Shown: positions 32,290 through 44,925 of the stretch, in pieces | Numbering within the stretch: position 1 is the stretch's first letter | Layout: every line of letters begins with the position of its first letter | Source of the DNA: Dasypus novemcinctus | Taxonomy: Eukaryota > Chordata > Mammalia > Cingulata > Dasypodidae | Direction of reading: 5' to 3' | NCBI RefSeq assembly: GCF_030445035.2 | Contig: NC_080680.1 | Span: 45,955,212 to 46,019,211, forward strand | Length of the DNA: 64,000 bases | Position numbers and translations under genes: made by a program | Notes under the pieces: generated by a model | The model's input: only the letters and a program-made list of their open reading frames with translations | What the model was told of the DNA's origin: nothing | Databases searched by the model: none

Positions 32290-32855
32290 CCAGGAGTTAT
32301 CTAGAGGCTATCACAAGTTTACTGAACGTTCAACCCCATACCCCATAACAAATGATAGCTAAATTGCTGCACAAAAGTCATAAAGGGCACATGAGACCAA
32401 TCTTTATTAAAAAGGAATCAGATGCTTCTCTAATACTATTCAAATACTTCTAGACCTTTGGTTCCCTTATTCATTCACACACACACATACTTAAAATGCC
32501 ACAGGAAAATAAGTGAAAGTTTGGCACCTCTCATTAACCATTACTAATCTCTTTTTTACATGGTCTCTATCTGTAATTAGCCCAAGATGAGATGTGAGCT
32601 GATGGTCAGATGATAGACCCACTACAAGATAGTGCATAATTAAAGAAAATATAAATTCCATTTTCTGCATTCCACTTATGAAGATAGGGAAGTGGATTAG
32701 TAAATGTTGAGACAAAAGACTTTTGGCAGAAAGTCCACTTACAAGAACATTCCCAATATGATTGAATTTCTAGTCAACCATCAATGTAAATGTTTTTCCT
32801 TCTAAAGTGATATTTTTAAAATGCAGAGTAGGGTTTGAAATTAGTTGATGTAGTT
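32290..32855. other. Intergenic, nothing recognised
   Basis: Unique sequence after the EEF1B2 copy. A (CA)n run lies near 32476-32488. Confidence 0.4.
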
Positions 32856-33005
32856 TCCAGAACTAGTTCTGCCATCGATTCTCTGCTTGACTGCAAGCAG
32901 GCTTTACTCTGGGTCTCTCCAGGCCTCTGTTCCCTTATCTGTAAAAGCATGAGTTTGGAACAGATAACTTCGAAGGCTTCTTAAAAGTCTAAAATTCTGA
33001 GAATC
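32856..33005 (+). mobile_element. MIR SINE remnant
   Basis: CTGTTCCCTTATCTGTAAAA and CTTCTTAAAAGTCTAAAATTCTGAG follow the 3' half of a plus-strand MIR. Confidence 0.55.
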
Positions 33006-33600
33006 TTAGCCTCTCTGATTAGAATGGAACTGTGCATACAAGGCAACCGATTTCCAGTCTAAGCAGTGAAAATAAGAGCTTCAGTGAAAACAGGAGCGTG
33101 TCCCTGGCAAGTAACTTCAAACTTCCAATATTGTCTATCATGGGTCATGGGTCATGGTCACTGGGACATTCACATGGGAAATTGAGGCATTTCATGATTT
33201 ATTATTTTTTTAATTAGAGATTTACTGATTAAAGAACACTTCGGCCACCATATTGTGATCTTTCCTCAGCCACCTAACTTTAGCCTTTCTGAGGTGATTT
33301 GTGCCCCTTCTAAGGGAACAGCGAGGCACAGAGACTCCTCCAGAGAAAAGGGAGAGAAAGAGAGGGGTGGCACCTCCCTAGTTTCCTGTGTAATCCAGGC
33401 AGCATTCATCCATGGGTGCTCCATGGACTCCATTAAAAAATTGAAAGTGATTTCCAGATCAAAGGAATTGGGAAAATGCTCCAGTATTTTTTCCCTTTCA
33501 TGAAGATTTACTATTAATACAGCCAAGAATCTGAGCGGTCCCACAGTAAAAATTCCTGCCTGGCTTTGTTTAACTGAATTTCCCATACTCTTTAACCTAT
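33006..33600. other. Intergenic, nothing recognised
   Basis: No repeat or gene recognised. Opposed frames at 33255-33503 and 33586-33266 are chance overlaps. Confidence 0.4.
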
Positions 33601-33613
33601 AAACCCGATTTTT

Positions 33614-34080
33614 TTTTTTGTCTTTATTTTTTTAATATTACATTAAAAAAATATGAGGTTCCCATATACACCCCCCCACCCCCCTCACCCCACTCCTCCC
33701 CCCATAGCAACAATCTCATCCAACATCATGAGACATTCATTGCATTTGGTGAATACATCTCTGATCACCGTTGCACCTCATGGTCAATGGTCCACATCAT
33801 AGCCCACACTCTCCCACGTTCCACCCAGTGGGACATGGGAGGACATACAATGTCCGGTAACTGTCCCTGCAGTATCACCCAGGACAACTCCAAGTCCCGA
33901 AAACGCCCCCACATCTCAACTTTTTCTCCCATTCCCCACATCCAGCAGCCACGATGGCCACTTTCTCCACACCAATGCCACATTTTCTTTGATTACTAAT
34001 CACAATAGTTCATGAACAGAATATCAGTAAGTCCACTCTAATCCATATTCTATTCCTCCTTCCTGTGGACCTTGGAATGC
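33614..34080 (-). mobile_element. 5'-truncated LINE-1 (3' UTR only)
   Basis: The same 3' UTR as at 7958, in reverse: the poly(T) left end, AATATGAGGTTCCC, GGACAACTCCAAGTCC and AGAATATCAGTAAGTCC. AAACCCGATTTTT (33601) and AAACCCAATTTTT (34081) are the duplication with one mismatch. Confidence 0.88.
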
Positions 34081-34309
34081 AAACCCAATTTTTGTAATCT
34101 CCGCTACCATCTCATGGAACCAGTGTGACATGAAATACACTTTGGGAAAGCAGGAGTGTAGACCAGAGACCAAGTGAGAAAGAGCTCAGCAGGAAACAGC
34201 CTGAGATGCGCCCCATGACTGGGACCTCCACCCTCACAATCTACACCAAGTCACTGGGTGCAATTAATGCCTCTGATCATCATTTTCTTTATCTTCAAAA
34301 ATAATTTAG

Positions 34310-34870
34310 TGGAAGTAGAGATATTTACCCCTGAAAACAAAACAAGCAGGTATTATAATTCCACTCCTAGGCATATATCCAAAATAATTGAAAACAGGAA
34401 TTCAAACAAATCCTTATACACGAATGTCCATAGCAGCACTAGTCATAATAACCAAAAGGTAGAAATCCATCAGCAGAGGAATGAATGAATAAATAAAATG
34501 TGCTCTATTCATACAATGGAATATTATTCAACCATAAAAAAAAATAAGGCTCTAATACATGCAACAACAACACAGATAGACCTTGAAAACATTATGCTAA
34601 CTGAAAAAGCCAAAAACAAAGGTCCCATATTGTAGGATTCCATTTACATGAAATGTCCAGAATAGGCCAATCCATGGAGACAGAAACCAGATTAGTGGTT
34701 GCCAGGGGCTGGAGGGGGGCGGAAATGCAGAGTAACTACTGCAAGGGTCTGAGGTCTGCTTCGATTAAATGTTTTAGAACTAGACAGAGGGAATGGTTGC
34801 CCAACATTGTGATTGTACTTAATGCCACCAAACTGTATGCTTAAAAATGATACATTTTGCATTATGAGAA
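34310..34870 (+). mobile_element. Old LINE-1 remnant
   Basis: Plus-strand words of the ORF2 tail and 3' UTR of an older LINE-1 (L1M-like): CATACAATGGAATATTATTCA, GGATTCCATTTACATGAAATG, TAGTGGTTGCCAGGGGCTGG and ACATTGTGATTGTACTTAATG. No frame survives. Confidence 0.8.
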
Positions 34871-35107
34871 TTTCCCCTTCAAGAAAAAGTCAGTGTGGTC
34901 CTGTTGTGTTGCTGCCTAGTGGGGGGGAGTGCACCAGAAATATCCAAGACTGGCCACGAGCATGGGGTCCCTACTGCTCAAGGCCAGAGCCAGAGCCCAG
35001 ATAATGAGGAGATAAACTCTTTCTTTGATATGGTATTAGACTACTTGTCCTCTCTCCCATTCCCCCACAACAAAAAAACAAAGATTTGGAGACATATTCT
35101 TATTTAC

Positions 35108-35316
35108 CAGGCACTTCATGTTGTGGATTGAATCATATTCCCCCAAGGGACTCGTGAACTAGCACCCTTAGTTGGAGGGAGTCTGGGTCCCTGCTGCGCA
35201 TGGAGTTGTCAAACCAGCCCCTACTGCCCATCTCCAAATTTGGTTCACATAAGAGATACTGTTGTCCTGTGTTGTCTGTCACATGCAACCAACCCCAACC
35301 CTGACTAATACACAAC
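35108..35316 (+). mobile_element. MLT1-like LTR fragment
   Basis: It opens TGTTGTGGATTGAATCATATTCCCCC and ends near CCTGACTAATACA, which is the look of an MLT1-type LTR with its middle missing. Confidence 0.6.
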
Positions 35317-36440
35317 AGGCAATTTCTCTGATCAAAGGGTATTATTACGCAAACAAACACACCGCTACTGACCAACCCAGCCTCCACCACAACTATTTCT
35401 GCAAATCAAAGGATTTGCCTGGAAACCTGATTTTTGCCACTGAACATTTCAGCCTTCCTTCCCTCAGCTGCCCCAGTGACAACAGGGCCTCTTCAGAAAG
35501 CTTCCAAATGGCATGAAAAACAGAAGGAAATGCTGGATTTTTTCTTGGAGGCCTTGCCCTCACAGTGACTCATTGTCAAACCTGTTTGGCAGCCGAGTGG
35601 CTCCTGTGGGTTGGACTAAAAGGGCAATGGATACTTCCAGAGAGCTGTGATCTGCCGGGAAATTGCAGCTTCCTATTACTGTTATAAAGTTCCTGGGACA
35701 TTCAAAAATGATTCAGTTGCTATTGACACTTCCATGATGAGATCTGCCTTTACCTCCTATTTCCCCCATATTTGCCTTTACCTCACACTGCTAGCCATCA
35801 TGACCTACAATCCTGGGACAGAAGTTAATAATGCATGGGGAGATGATTTCTGTGGAAAGTTTTGCTTGAATCTGAAACTTAAAACCCTGAGTCCTGTCTT
35901 TGCAGAATCACAGAGTCCCAAAACTTCAAGACACTGAAGAGGACACTGGTTCCAGTTCCTGGCTCAAGGGAGACCCCAGGTGTATTGTTACTGAGTCTCT
36001 CCTTAAACGAGTGGTTTGCAATATTTTATTGATTGTGAACCCTTAGAGAAAGCAGCATACTCATTAAATGACCATATCCCTAGACAAGCTGCATTTATGT
36101 TCATGCAGCACAAATATTTGCCCACAATCTCCTGAGGTTCCAGACCCTTCGAAGTCCATCCATGGGTCCAGAGATCTCAGGTTAAGAAGCTCTGCCTTGG
36201 AAGATCAGAGCAGATTTTAAAACTTCTAAAGTTATCTAATTCCCTCCTTGAGATAGATTCCTCTGCTGCTTCCGAACAGAGTAGACTATGTCGATTTTAG
36301 AGGCTTCAATTGTTCACTGCCTGCACTGTGATAATGACTGACAGTAAGAGAAATGCCACAGCCCCCTCCCTATTTCCTACTCTAAAGTCCTTTATCTGAA
36401 ATTCAAGTCCCAACTGTCCAAACAACCCACATTCAGCCAC
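35317..36440. other. Intergenic, nothing recognised
   Basis: Repeat-poor by eye. A 96-codon plus-strand frame at 35647-35937 has no motif or homology that I know. I do not call it a gene. Confidence 0.4.
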
Positions 36441-36650
36441 GTTGGACTATTCGCACTTTCTCAAACATGCCACGATGTTTCCTCTGTCCCTCTGCCTTTG
36501 TTTGTTCAAGCAGTTTACTAGCCCAGGACACCCTTCGTTGCCCATCACTATCTGTTAAAATACCACTCACTTTTCAATACCCTGGAAAAACAAACTTGTC
36601 CATAAAGCCTTTCCTGAACTCTTTCTTGTTGCTCTCAGTCCAAGCTTGAA
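36441..36650 (-). mobile_element. L2-like remnant
   Basis: CTCTGTCCCTCTGCCTTTG and AAGCCTTTCCTGAACTC read like the reverse of an old L2 element. Tentative. Confidence 0.4.
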
Positions 36651-36704
36651 ATCGGTTGGGGAACATCACCTTCCACTGCAGATTATTTGGGTGCTAGCAG
36701 AATA

Positions 36705-37375
36705 AACCCTTGAGATCTGGAATCAGAATGATTGCATTTCAGGCATGGCTCTGTCTCTTTCTTGTTGTATGACCTTATGTAGGTTTCTTAATCCTTCTGT
36801 TCTTCAAAGGCAAAATGGAGACAATAACAGTTTCTACTACATAGAGTTGTTGTGAGGATTAAATGAGATTATCCATGTTCAATTTTTTTTTTAAATTTAT
36901 TTATTTACTGATTTCTTTCCCCTCCCTCCCTGTCCCGGTTGTCTGTTCTCTGTGTCTATTTGCTGCATGTTCTTCTTTGTCCGCTTCTGTTGTTGTCAGC
37001 GGCACAGGAATCTGTGTTTCTTTTTCTTGCGTCATCTTGTTGTGTCAGCTTTCCGTGTGGGCAGCACCACCCCTGGGCAGGCTGCACTTTCTTTCGTGCT
37101 GGGCAGCTCTCCTTACAGGGCGCACTCCTTGCGCGTGGGGCTCCCCTATGCAGGGGACACCCCTGCGTGGCACGGCACTCCTTGCGTACATCAGCACTGC
37201 GCGTGGGCCAGCTCCACACAGGTCAAGGAGGCCCGGGGTTTGAACCATGGGCCTCCCATGTGGTACTCGGGTGCCCTAACCACTGGGCCAAGTCTGCTTC
37301 CCCATGTTCAATTTGTAACACAGTTCCTAACATGTTGAAAACATTTGGTAGAAGGTAGTTATTTTTATTACAGTC
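36705..37375 (+). mobile_element. MIR SINE split by a DAS SINE
   Basis: MIR text runs to 36872 (TTGTGAGGATTAAATGAGATTATCC) and resumes after the SINE at 37315 (CAGTTCCTAACATGTTG). A clean example of a young SINE in an old one. Confidence 0.7.
36886..37301 (-). mobile_element. DAS SINE inserted in MIR
   Basis: A full-length monomeric copy. The head is at 37301 on the minus strand (GGAAGCAGACTTGGCCCAGTG) with a B box GGTTCAAACC, and the A tail is at the left. Perfect 13-base duplications CCATGTTCAATTT at 36873-36885 and 37302-37314. Confidence 0.95.
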
Positions 37376-37384
37376 GATTGTATA

Positions 37385-37800
37385 CTTTTTCTTCCCCTGA
37401 CATTAGATTATAAAGAAGTAGAGGGTAGAGCCTGGTTCTTATTATCATTTTAAACCACATCAATCTGGCAAATTGCTTTGCACATTGTAAATATTCAGTA
37501 TATGATATCTGAATGAAAAAGAATCCCCCATAAAAAATGTACCTAAGAACTTCAAACAGCATTGTTATTGCCTGTGTTTTATGAATGAGTAGAAATGCCA
37601 TGGTACTATAAGTTGGATAAAATATTGAGACAATAAATCATTCTGGGTCTGGAGTGATCTGTTCTAATCCCCAAATTTTTATCCACCACAAAGGATAAGC
37701 CAAGAATCCCTATCTTCTCCAAGGATAATTTTTTCAATCCATGTTCCATTTCACAAATATTTATTGAACAACTACTTAATGTGAGACACTGTAGCAAGGG
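37385..37800 (+). mobile_element. L2-like remnants
   Basis: Bases 37385-37520 resemble the 3' end of L2 (GTAGAGGGTAGAGCCTGGTTC, GCTTTGCACATTGTAAATATTCAG). Bases 37740-37800 hold CAAATATTTATTGAACAACTAC, another old mammal-wide word. The stretch between is not recognised. Confidence 0.4.
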
Positions 37801-37819
37801 ATGGGGATCAGAAATGTCC

Positions 37820-38345
37820 TTCCTGAAGAGATATTTGCACCCTGATGCTCACAGAGGCATTCTTCACAATTGCCAAATGTGGAAACAACCTAATGTCCAC
37901 CAACAGATGAATGGATAAACAAAATGTGATATATGCACACAATGGAATATTATTTTCATTAAAAGGAATGGAATTCTGATACATGCAGCAATATGATGAA
38001 CCTGGAAGACATCATGTTGAGTGAAATAAGTCAGACATAAAAAGACAAATACTGTATGATTTAACTATATGAAATACCTAGAACAACTAGTAAATTCATA
38101 GAGACAAAAAGTAGGTAACAGGTCACTAGGGACCAGGAGGTGTGGGTGGGTGAAAAGAGCCATTATTGCTTAATGGGTACAGAGTTTCTGTCTGGATGAT
38201 AAAAAAGTTTTGGTAATGGATGATGATGACGGTAGCACAATAATGTGAATATAATTAATATCACTGAATTGTAGGCATGAAAGTGATTTAAATGGGAAGT
38301 TTGTGTTGTATAGATGTTACCACAATATGTTTTTTAAATACAAAA
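37820..38345 (+). mobile_element. Old LINE-1 3' region
   Basis: Plus-strand L1M-type text: AATGTCCACCAACAGATGAATGG, TGAGTGAAATAAGTCAGACA, GGGTACAGAGTTTCTGTC and GATGTTACCACAATATG at the end. It is well preserved but frameless. A further L1/HAL1-like piece may run to 38600. Confidence 0.85.
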
Positions 38346-38600
38346 AAATTAAATGTATATTGTTTGACAAAAATGTTCACAATATTGTTATATAAAAAGG
38401 TATATTACAGAATACATTTATAGTATAGGTAAAACTATATACATATATTTGTATGTACCTGCAGGGACATCTCTCAAGAGATGCCAACCAAAATGATTAA
38501 AAATGATTCTAAGATAATGAATACAAAAATATAAAAATATTGATGGTGTGATGAAAAAAAAGAAAGAAATGTCTTTTCTGGACTCCTGCAGACCAGATGC

Positions 38601-39472
38601 CATCTGGCATTGGACTTCAAGCTCAGGACCCAGACATATACACACACTTTCATATTCTATAAACTTGAAGTCCATTGCCATATGGGAGCTGGGTGCAGGA
38701 TTTTTCTCCCTTATGTCAAAAGGTATAGATTTATATAAAATGGCAGAAGAGCATGACATGCTTCATTACAAAATAATTTTGAGAATATGTATAAAAAAAT
38801 CTATTAGTCCACTTCTGACCACGCAGCCCACCAAGCTGACCCAAATAGGCCCCTTGCCACATAGATATGCTGGATAAAAGGCATCAAAAGTATTTTCCAC
38901 ATAACCGAGTTTGCTAAGAAGGAAGGGAGTCCTCAGGTGCGTTGACAGGAGAGTGGCATCCAGTCAACGCAGAGGAATGAATAGGAGCTGATACCAGGAG
39001 GAGCCATGGAGTTTCAGACAGAGAAATGGGCCTCCTCCGAGGGCAAGGGAAGTAGGACTCTAACACCTGCAGCCGGGGCCGGGAGAAGGGGAAGAGGTGG
39101 AACTAAACTCCACCTAAACATGTCATTGGTTGGAGAAGGTCAGGAAAGTCACCCATGACAATCAAGACTCTAAGCTACACCACACACCTATAGCACATGA
39201 TGTGACAGGACGTTCATGATGTGGGAAACCCAAGCTTGGCATAAACTCTGGGATCATTCAAACCCCAGGAATTCAGATGAAGCAAAGGCAGCAGAAGTAA
39301 AGGCCCTGTCGCAGGCCATTTCCTGTTGGTTGTCACAAAGGCAGAAAAGGATATTTACTGTAAAGCTCCAGAGATATTTCATGCCCATGAAACAAAATGT
39401 CTACCTATTCTTTCTTCTGTTTTTGTTTAACACAAAAGATAGCATGGTGTATGTACTTTTCTGGACCTTTCT
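38601..39472. other. Intergenic, nothing recognised
   Basis: Unique sequence; short overlapping frames on both strands near 38418-38877 match nothing. Confidence 0.4.
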
Positions 39473-40690
39473 TCTTTTTTTATAAACAAATCAATTTTAT
39501 TGATACATATTAATAAAGGATACAATTCATTCAAAGTACACAATTAATAGTATTTGGTATAATCACATAGTTGTACATTCATCACTCAATCATTATCAGA
39601 GCATTTTCATTATTCAATAATAATAATAAACCAAAAAACATACAAACAAAAAAGCAAACAAAAAAATTCTTCACCGCTCAATCTCTCTGTTTCCCCAGTC
39701 ATACAAGGGTGCTATTTTTGGCTATTCTTACATACTTATTTATTTTTAAGAATTTTTATTGAGATATATTCACATACCATACAATATATTTAAAGTGCAT
39801 AATCAATGGCTTTTAGTATAATCACATGTTGTATATTTATCATCACAAAAGATTTTAGAACAATTTCATTACTCCAGAAGGAGAGGCCCCACACCCCTTA
39901 GTGGTCACCTCTCAACCCCTCTATCCTTCCTACGCTTTACATAGCCACTAATCTAATTTCATCTTTATAAATTGATTTATATTTTATATAAATGGAGTCA
40001 CACAATATTGTTACCGGATTTTATCTAGGTTCTTGGCTATGCTGCAGAAATGAATTTCAAGAGCACGCCGGGTGAGTTAGGTCAGTAATTTATTCAGGTA
40101 GGGAGGGAAGAGAAATGGGAGAAAATACAGAAAATAACAGCAGGGGTGCCAGGTAGAGAGGAAGGGGGTGAAAAGGGATGAAGAGGGCTGATTTACAAGC
40201 TACAATTCCCCATTATAGATTATAAGTCCTCAGGTTTACTTGCGTGGTCACATGGCCAAGGAAAAATGGCGAGGGTGGCACACAGAGGACAAAACGGGTC
40301 CAGAGGCAAGAGAGCGGGGTGAGAGCGAGCTCAGGCCTTGTGGTTTTCTTTATAAACTATTAATTATTCTACCCCTTTGCTAATGGCAGGGGAGGGGTTC
40401 CAGCTGTTTGCTGTTTTGACTGATTACCCCACCCATCAATCCCCTAGTGAGGACCCAATGATAAAGTCCCTAGAGAACATCCGGGGCTTTTCTTTGCATC
40501 CAGAAGAAGTCTTTGTTCTGAATGGCAGAATCTTGAGAGTGGGGGTCTTCCAGCATCAATCTTGGGGATTACTAATGTCCACGTGGACTCTGCCAGGTTC
40601 CAGATCCATCTATTAATTCCCTAGCTTACCAGCCTGCTTCAATATGTAGTACTTTGTGTCTGGGTTCTTTTCACTTACCATAATTTTTTT
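39473..40690 (-). mobile_element. LINE-1 3' UTR split by a solo LTR
   Basis: Reverse LINE-1 3' text of the same type as the 15926-17923 region (GTATAATCACATAGTTGTAC, CCATACAATATATTTAAAGTG, GCTTTTAGTATAATCACATG). It stops at 40008 and resumes at 40642 (AATATGTAGTACTTTGTGTCTGG). Confidence 0.85.
40009..40641 (-). mobile_element. Solo class I LTR
   Basis: A 633-base LTR, TGTTACCGG to GCTTCA on the plus strand, flanked by ATAT at 40005-40008 and 40642-40645. On the minus strand it has a TATA box (AGTTTATAAAG, complement of 40348-40358) and AATAAA (complement of 40089-40094) in the right order and spacing. It is unrelated in sequence to the other two LTR families. The 4-bp duplication points to class I. 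Confidence 0.82.
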
Positions 40691-42540
40691 GTTTGATATT
40701 AACATCCTGTAGTATTAATATATTAGTTCAAAGAAAAATGATCTTATATATGCAATTTTACCATATTCATATTTCACGTGAGGTCTTACTATGCTATACA
40801 GTGCCATTATACTTTTTTTTTTGCTTTTCTTCTAGTAACATACATGACCTTAGACCTCCGTGGCATCGTCAAGGGCTCCTCCGCATGTTCTCCAATGCCA
40901 ACCTCACCTCCTTCATAGCACTTGCCATCGCTGTCGCAGTTTCACATTTGTGTCTGCCTCCCCCACAGGAACTGTAAGTTTCATGAGGCTAGGGATGGAG
41001 TCTGTTTTCATCAAACATTGAATCCTCAGCCCCGTGCCAGTATATAGTAAGCACTCAACCTGGGTTTTTAAATAAAATGGAACATTAAAATTTACAGCAT
41101 AGAGAAATGAAGAGACTGGGTGCAATAGGACAAGTGTGGAGACAGATGAAGTGGTCCTGCAGGAAAGGGAGCCTGAAACTAAGGCAGGGTTTTCATGTAC
41201 TTCATGCATCTTCAAAACATTCCATCTTTGACTTTAGACATTTATAATAAACAAGGAAACTAGAGATATTAAATGACTTCCCCCAGGTCACATAACGATG
41301 GATCGAAAATGCCAATGCAGGTTTTCTATCTTCAAATTCAGTCCTCTTTCCATTACAAAATCAAGATAAGCAGAGGAGATAGCTGAGGGGCCCTTCAGTA
41401 GTCAGGCAGGAAATGTGAAAACTGAGGCTGGGCCTGGGTGGGAGAAGAGAGAGTGCTGGGGACCTCCTCAAGCTGGAGGGCGCATGCGTTCTAATTCCAG
41501 CTCTAACTTATTGTTGACAAATGGGAGTGCAGGCCCGGAGGCCTCGTATTTTTAGATTTTCCGATTTTTAAGAGAAGTTGGAAACCTGGAGTTTTGTGTG
41601 AAATCTGATTTTAAAACACCACACTAGTCAAACAACATGTTTGCAGGAAGAATGTGGTCTGGGGACAGCCAATTTGCAACCCCAGTTGAGAATGGGAGAT
41701 GAGCAGGAAAGCGGCACTGCTGGTAGCACCCAGCTGTGCTTGTACTTCTACGGAAAACACGTGGATGGGGCCCTCAAGAAAAATCTGAGCAACAGGTCTC
41801 CAACTTGAACTTTGATGATTCCCTGAAACTGGTAAGCTAGGATCAGTTAATCTATAACTGGCTTTATTGTCCCAAGATCACTATGTTCTGCTAAATCTAA
41901 GGAACAACAGCTAGCAGGTGGTTACCTTCATTTCCTGACCCCTGGGGAGGGGAAGGCCACCGCCGGAGACCATGTAGATTACTGACTAGGCTTTTCTTCT
42001 CCCAAAAATATACTCCAAGGATAAACTGATAGCCCTTAAGTCAAACTCTCATTGAATCACTGTTTTCACTTTCAATTTGCCATGGATCATGGAAAATTCA
42101 TCTTTATCTCATTCTGGCTTCCTTTTACTAGGGTTCCTCATTGAAGGTATCAAAAGATATCACAAACTTCTCGTCAAAGAGAGAAGCTGGAATAAGATCA
42201 ATAAATACCTGCTATTGGGTTGCAATTCTTATAACTTTGGAGTGGGCTTCCATATAGAGTTCTCTCCATTTGTCCATCCCCACTCCACTCCCAACCAAAT
42301 ATGTGCTTAGAAATTGTTAGGGTCATTTTTCCTATGGTGCTTACTCACCCTGTTAAATCACTAGCAACTTAGTAGCCGTGATATTGATGATATTCATTTC
42401 GTGGAGCATATTCCTGACTTGAGGTCTTGGGATTTCTCTTATACTCAACTGTAATTAAAAGAAGCATCAGGAACCAACAGAGGAGAACTCAGTAGAGTCA
42501 TCACATATTCATGGATCACAGAAAGAACAATCGTTTGTTG
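40691..42540. other. Intergenic with minor L2-like trace
   Basis: Bases 41000-41080 resemble an L2 3' end (CAGCCCCGTGCCAGTATATAG). The rest is unique to my eye. No gene seen. Confidence 0.4.
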
Positions 42541-42544
42541 ATTG

Positions 42545-43176
42545 TTTTAAGAAAGAAATCTTTTGGAAGAAAATAAGGTTCACCCGACTGTGAAGAAGAA
42601 AAGAATTTATTTTCAATCTTGCAAGAAGGGGTGCACAACCAGAAAATGTGGCTGGAGCCCCAAACAAAGAAAAATGACACATTTTATACCCCTAAGCCTA
42701 GCACGTAAGCCCTTCCTCGGTTTCTCCATAGATTGGATACTTCAAATGTTACAGCCTATCCCAAGAAACCTAACTTTGCCGCACAAAAATTATTGATTTA
42801 CCACTTCCCCCCATCACATTCCAAACATTTGGCTCCTTTTGCCAAATAAGGAATGGAATTTAGTGCTGAATTGGTATTGACTTAGCTCTTTCTTGTGCAT
42901 CCTTTTTACTAGCTATAGGACTGGCTTAACCTGGTTTCCTTTATTCATGCTTAACCTGGGAATAGGAGAGTGAGGCAGTAGGTTGCCAGGTTACATTAAT
43001 TAATATTTTTTTTCCTTTATGTGAAAACTAAACTAATTCCATTTCTTACAGTTGTCATGAATATTCAACATGTTTACATCTCACTTCTATGAGTGAGGCT
43101 ACGCTAACTCCTGGAATAAACAAGCTGAACGTTCTGATGTTTGAACACTAAAATTTTGTCTCTTGCTTCCATCACA
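42545..43176 (-). mobile_element. Probable LTR, edges uncertain
   Basis: On the minus strand a start such as TGTGATGGAAGCAAG (from 43176), a TATA box (GGGGTATAAAATGTG near 42680) and AATAAA (near 42605) come in LTR order about 80 bases apart. No target duplication could be fixed. Confidence 0.5.
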
Positions 43177-43273
43177 GTTTAGTGCAGTTGGTGGGATGGG
43201 CGTGGTGGGGACTCAGGGGTGGCAAGTAGTTCTTCACACAATCAGGGACTCAGGACTCTTCTATCAAGGGGTG

Positions 43274-43480
43274 TCACTATCAGCAAACTTTTTCTATAAA
43301 GGGCAATATATTATGTAATTTAGGCTTTATGGGTCATATGTTCTCTGCTGGCTCTAGTGTGAAAGCAGCCATACATAGTATGTAAGCACCTGAGCATGGC
43401 TGTGTTCCAATGAAACTCTATTAAGATAACAAGCACCAGGCCAGATTCGGCCCACGGGTGGTAGTTTGCCCACCCTTGCT
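43274..43480 (+). mobile_element. Ancient hAT-type nonautonomous transposon
   Basis: Left CAGCAAACTTTTTCTATAAAGGGC and right GGTAGTTTGCCCACCCTTG are the imperfect inverted ends of a widespread mammal hAT-Charlie family. The interior GGCTGTGTTCCAATGAAACTC fits too. The minus-strand frames across it are chance. Confidence 0.75.
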
Positions 43481-43844
43481 CTAGGACCTTGTCTTCCTCT
43501 GCGTTCAGCTGGTTGACAGCTAAAGAGCAAGCACCACGGCAGAGGTACACCCGCTCCTAATGACCTTGCCTGGAGGTGAAACACTTCACATATGCTCCCA
43601 TTACAATGGTGGGAATTATTTCCATATCTCTACCTAATTGGAGGATGGTGAGAAATGTAGTCTAGCAATATTCCAAGGATACGCAGGTATTGGTGAGCAT
43701 TAGCAGTCTGTGTCACATCTCAAAGATCTCTCTCAGGAAATACGGGCAAGCACATATGGTTAATATGTAAAAGCAATTGCCATTCCATTCATTCATCTGA
43801 CACATACTTATTACTGGGCATTTGGGATGAAGGACAAAAAGAAT
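43481..43844. other. Intergenic, nothing recognised
   Basis: Unique sequence between a DNA transposon and MIRs. Confidence 0.35.
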
Positions 43845-44265
43845 GATAGCTAATATTTATTGAATAGTTATTATGCACCAGGCCTCATGCGAAGTGCTTT
43901 ATATTAATTATTTTTAACTCTAAGAAGCACCCAAGGAAAAACACATAAAATATAGAAGAACATGGATCCAAACTCTGTTCTACCATTTACTAGTTGTGCG
44001 ACACTGAGCAAGGTACTTAACCTCTCTGTGCCTCAGTTCTGTTTTGTAAAATGGGCATAAAAATAGCACCTACCTCTTAGGATTGTAATGAGTCTTAAAT
44101 CAGTTAAGGTATGTAACACAATTAGAATAGTAACTGATTGCAGTATTATATAGTGCTAATTATTTTTAATATTTTATAGATAAATCAAATTTTGAGAGGT
44201 TATTTAACTAATACAAGGGAACACTGCTGATAAATGATGGGGTTTGGACTTGAGTTATCTGCTTC
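43845..44265 (-). mobile_element. MIR remnant split by another MIR
   Basis: Minus-orientation MIR text at 43850-43925 (TAATATTTATTGAATAGTTATTATG) and at 44165-44265 (TATTTTATAGATAAATC, GGTTTGGACTTGAGTTATC) surrounds the plus-orientation MIR. Confidence 0.6.
43960..44160 (+). mobile_element. MIR SINE
   Basis: Well preserved: CCATTTACTAGTTGTGCGAC, GTACTTAACCTCTCTGTGCC and TCAGTTCTGTTTTGTAAAATG, all in order. Confidence 0.85.
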
Positions 44266-44520
44266 CAAAGAACTTATAGTCTCATAGGTAATGCTAGGGA
44301 TCTGACGATAATACAAACCAGAAACCCTCCTGCTTCTTTGCTGTTTTCCAAATAGACCTTTTCAAGTGCTTCATCCTAAAAGCAATGCAAGCTTTGGAGT
44401 CAGACATACCTCAATTGCAATATTGGACCCATCATCACGAGCTTCGCCATTTGTGCCTGCTAAGCATCCTTTCTACCTCTACTTATAACAATATCTGGAA
44501 ACCACCATCCCTCAGTCTTT

Positions 44521-44925
44521 TTATTTTTATTTTATTTCTCTCCCCTTCCCCCTCTGTCCCACCACTTGTCTGCTCTCTGTGTCCACTTGCTGTGTGTTCT
44601 TTTGTGTCCGCTTATATTCTTGTCCGTGGTACTAGGAATCTGTGTCTCTTTTTGTTGCATCATTTGCTGCATCAGCTCTCTGTGTGTGGTGCCACTCCTG
44701 GGCAGGCTGTACTTTTTCATGCAGGGCGGCTCTCCTTACAGGGTGCACTCCTTGTGCATGGGGCTCCCCTACACGGCGGACACCCCTGCGAGGCACAGCA
44801 CTCCTTGAGCACAGCAGCACTGCATGTAGGCCAGCTCACCACCTGGGTCAGGAGGCCCTGGGTTTGAACCCTGGACCTCCCATGTGGTAGGCGGATGCTC
44901 TATCAGTTGAGCCAAATCTGCTTCC
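44521..44925 (-). mobile_element. DAS SINE
   Basis: A full-length monomeric copy on the minus strand with B box GGTTCAAACC. Flanks CCATCCCTCAGTCTTT (44505) and CCATTCCTCACTCTTG (44926) are a diverged duplication. Confidence 0.92.

Noticed and set aside
35647-35937. 96-codon frame as a host exon
   Set aside because: No homology or motif recognised and no clear splice context.
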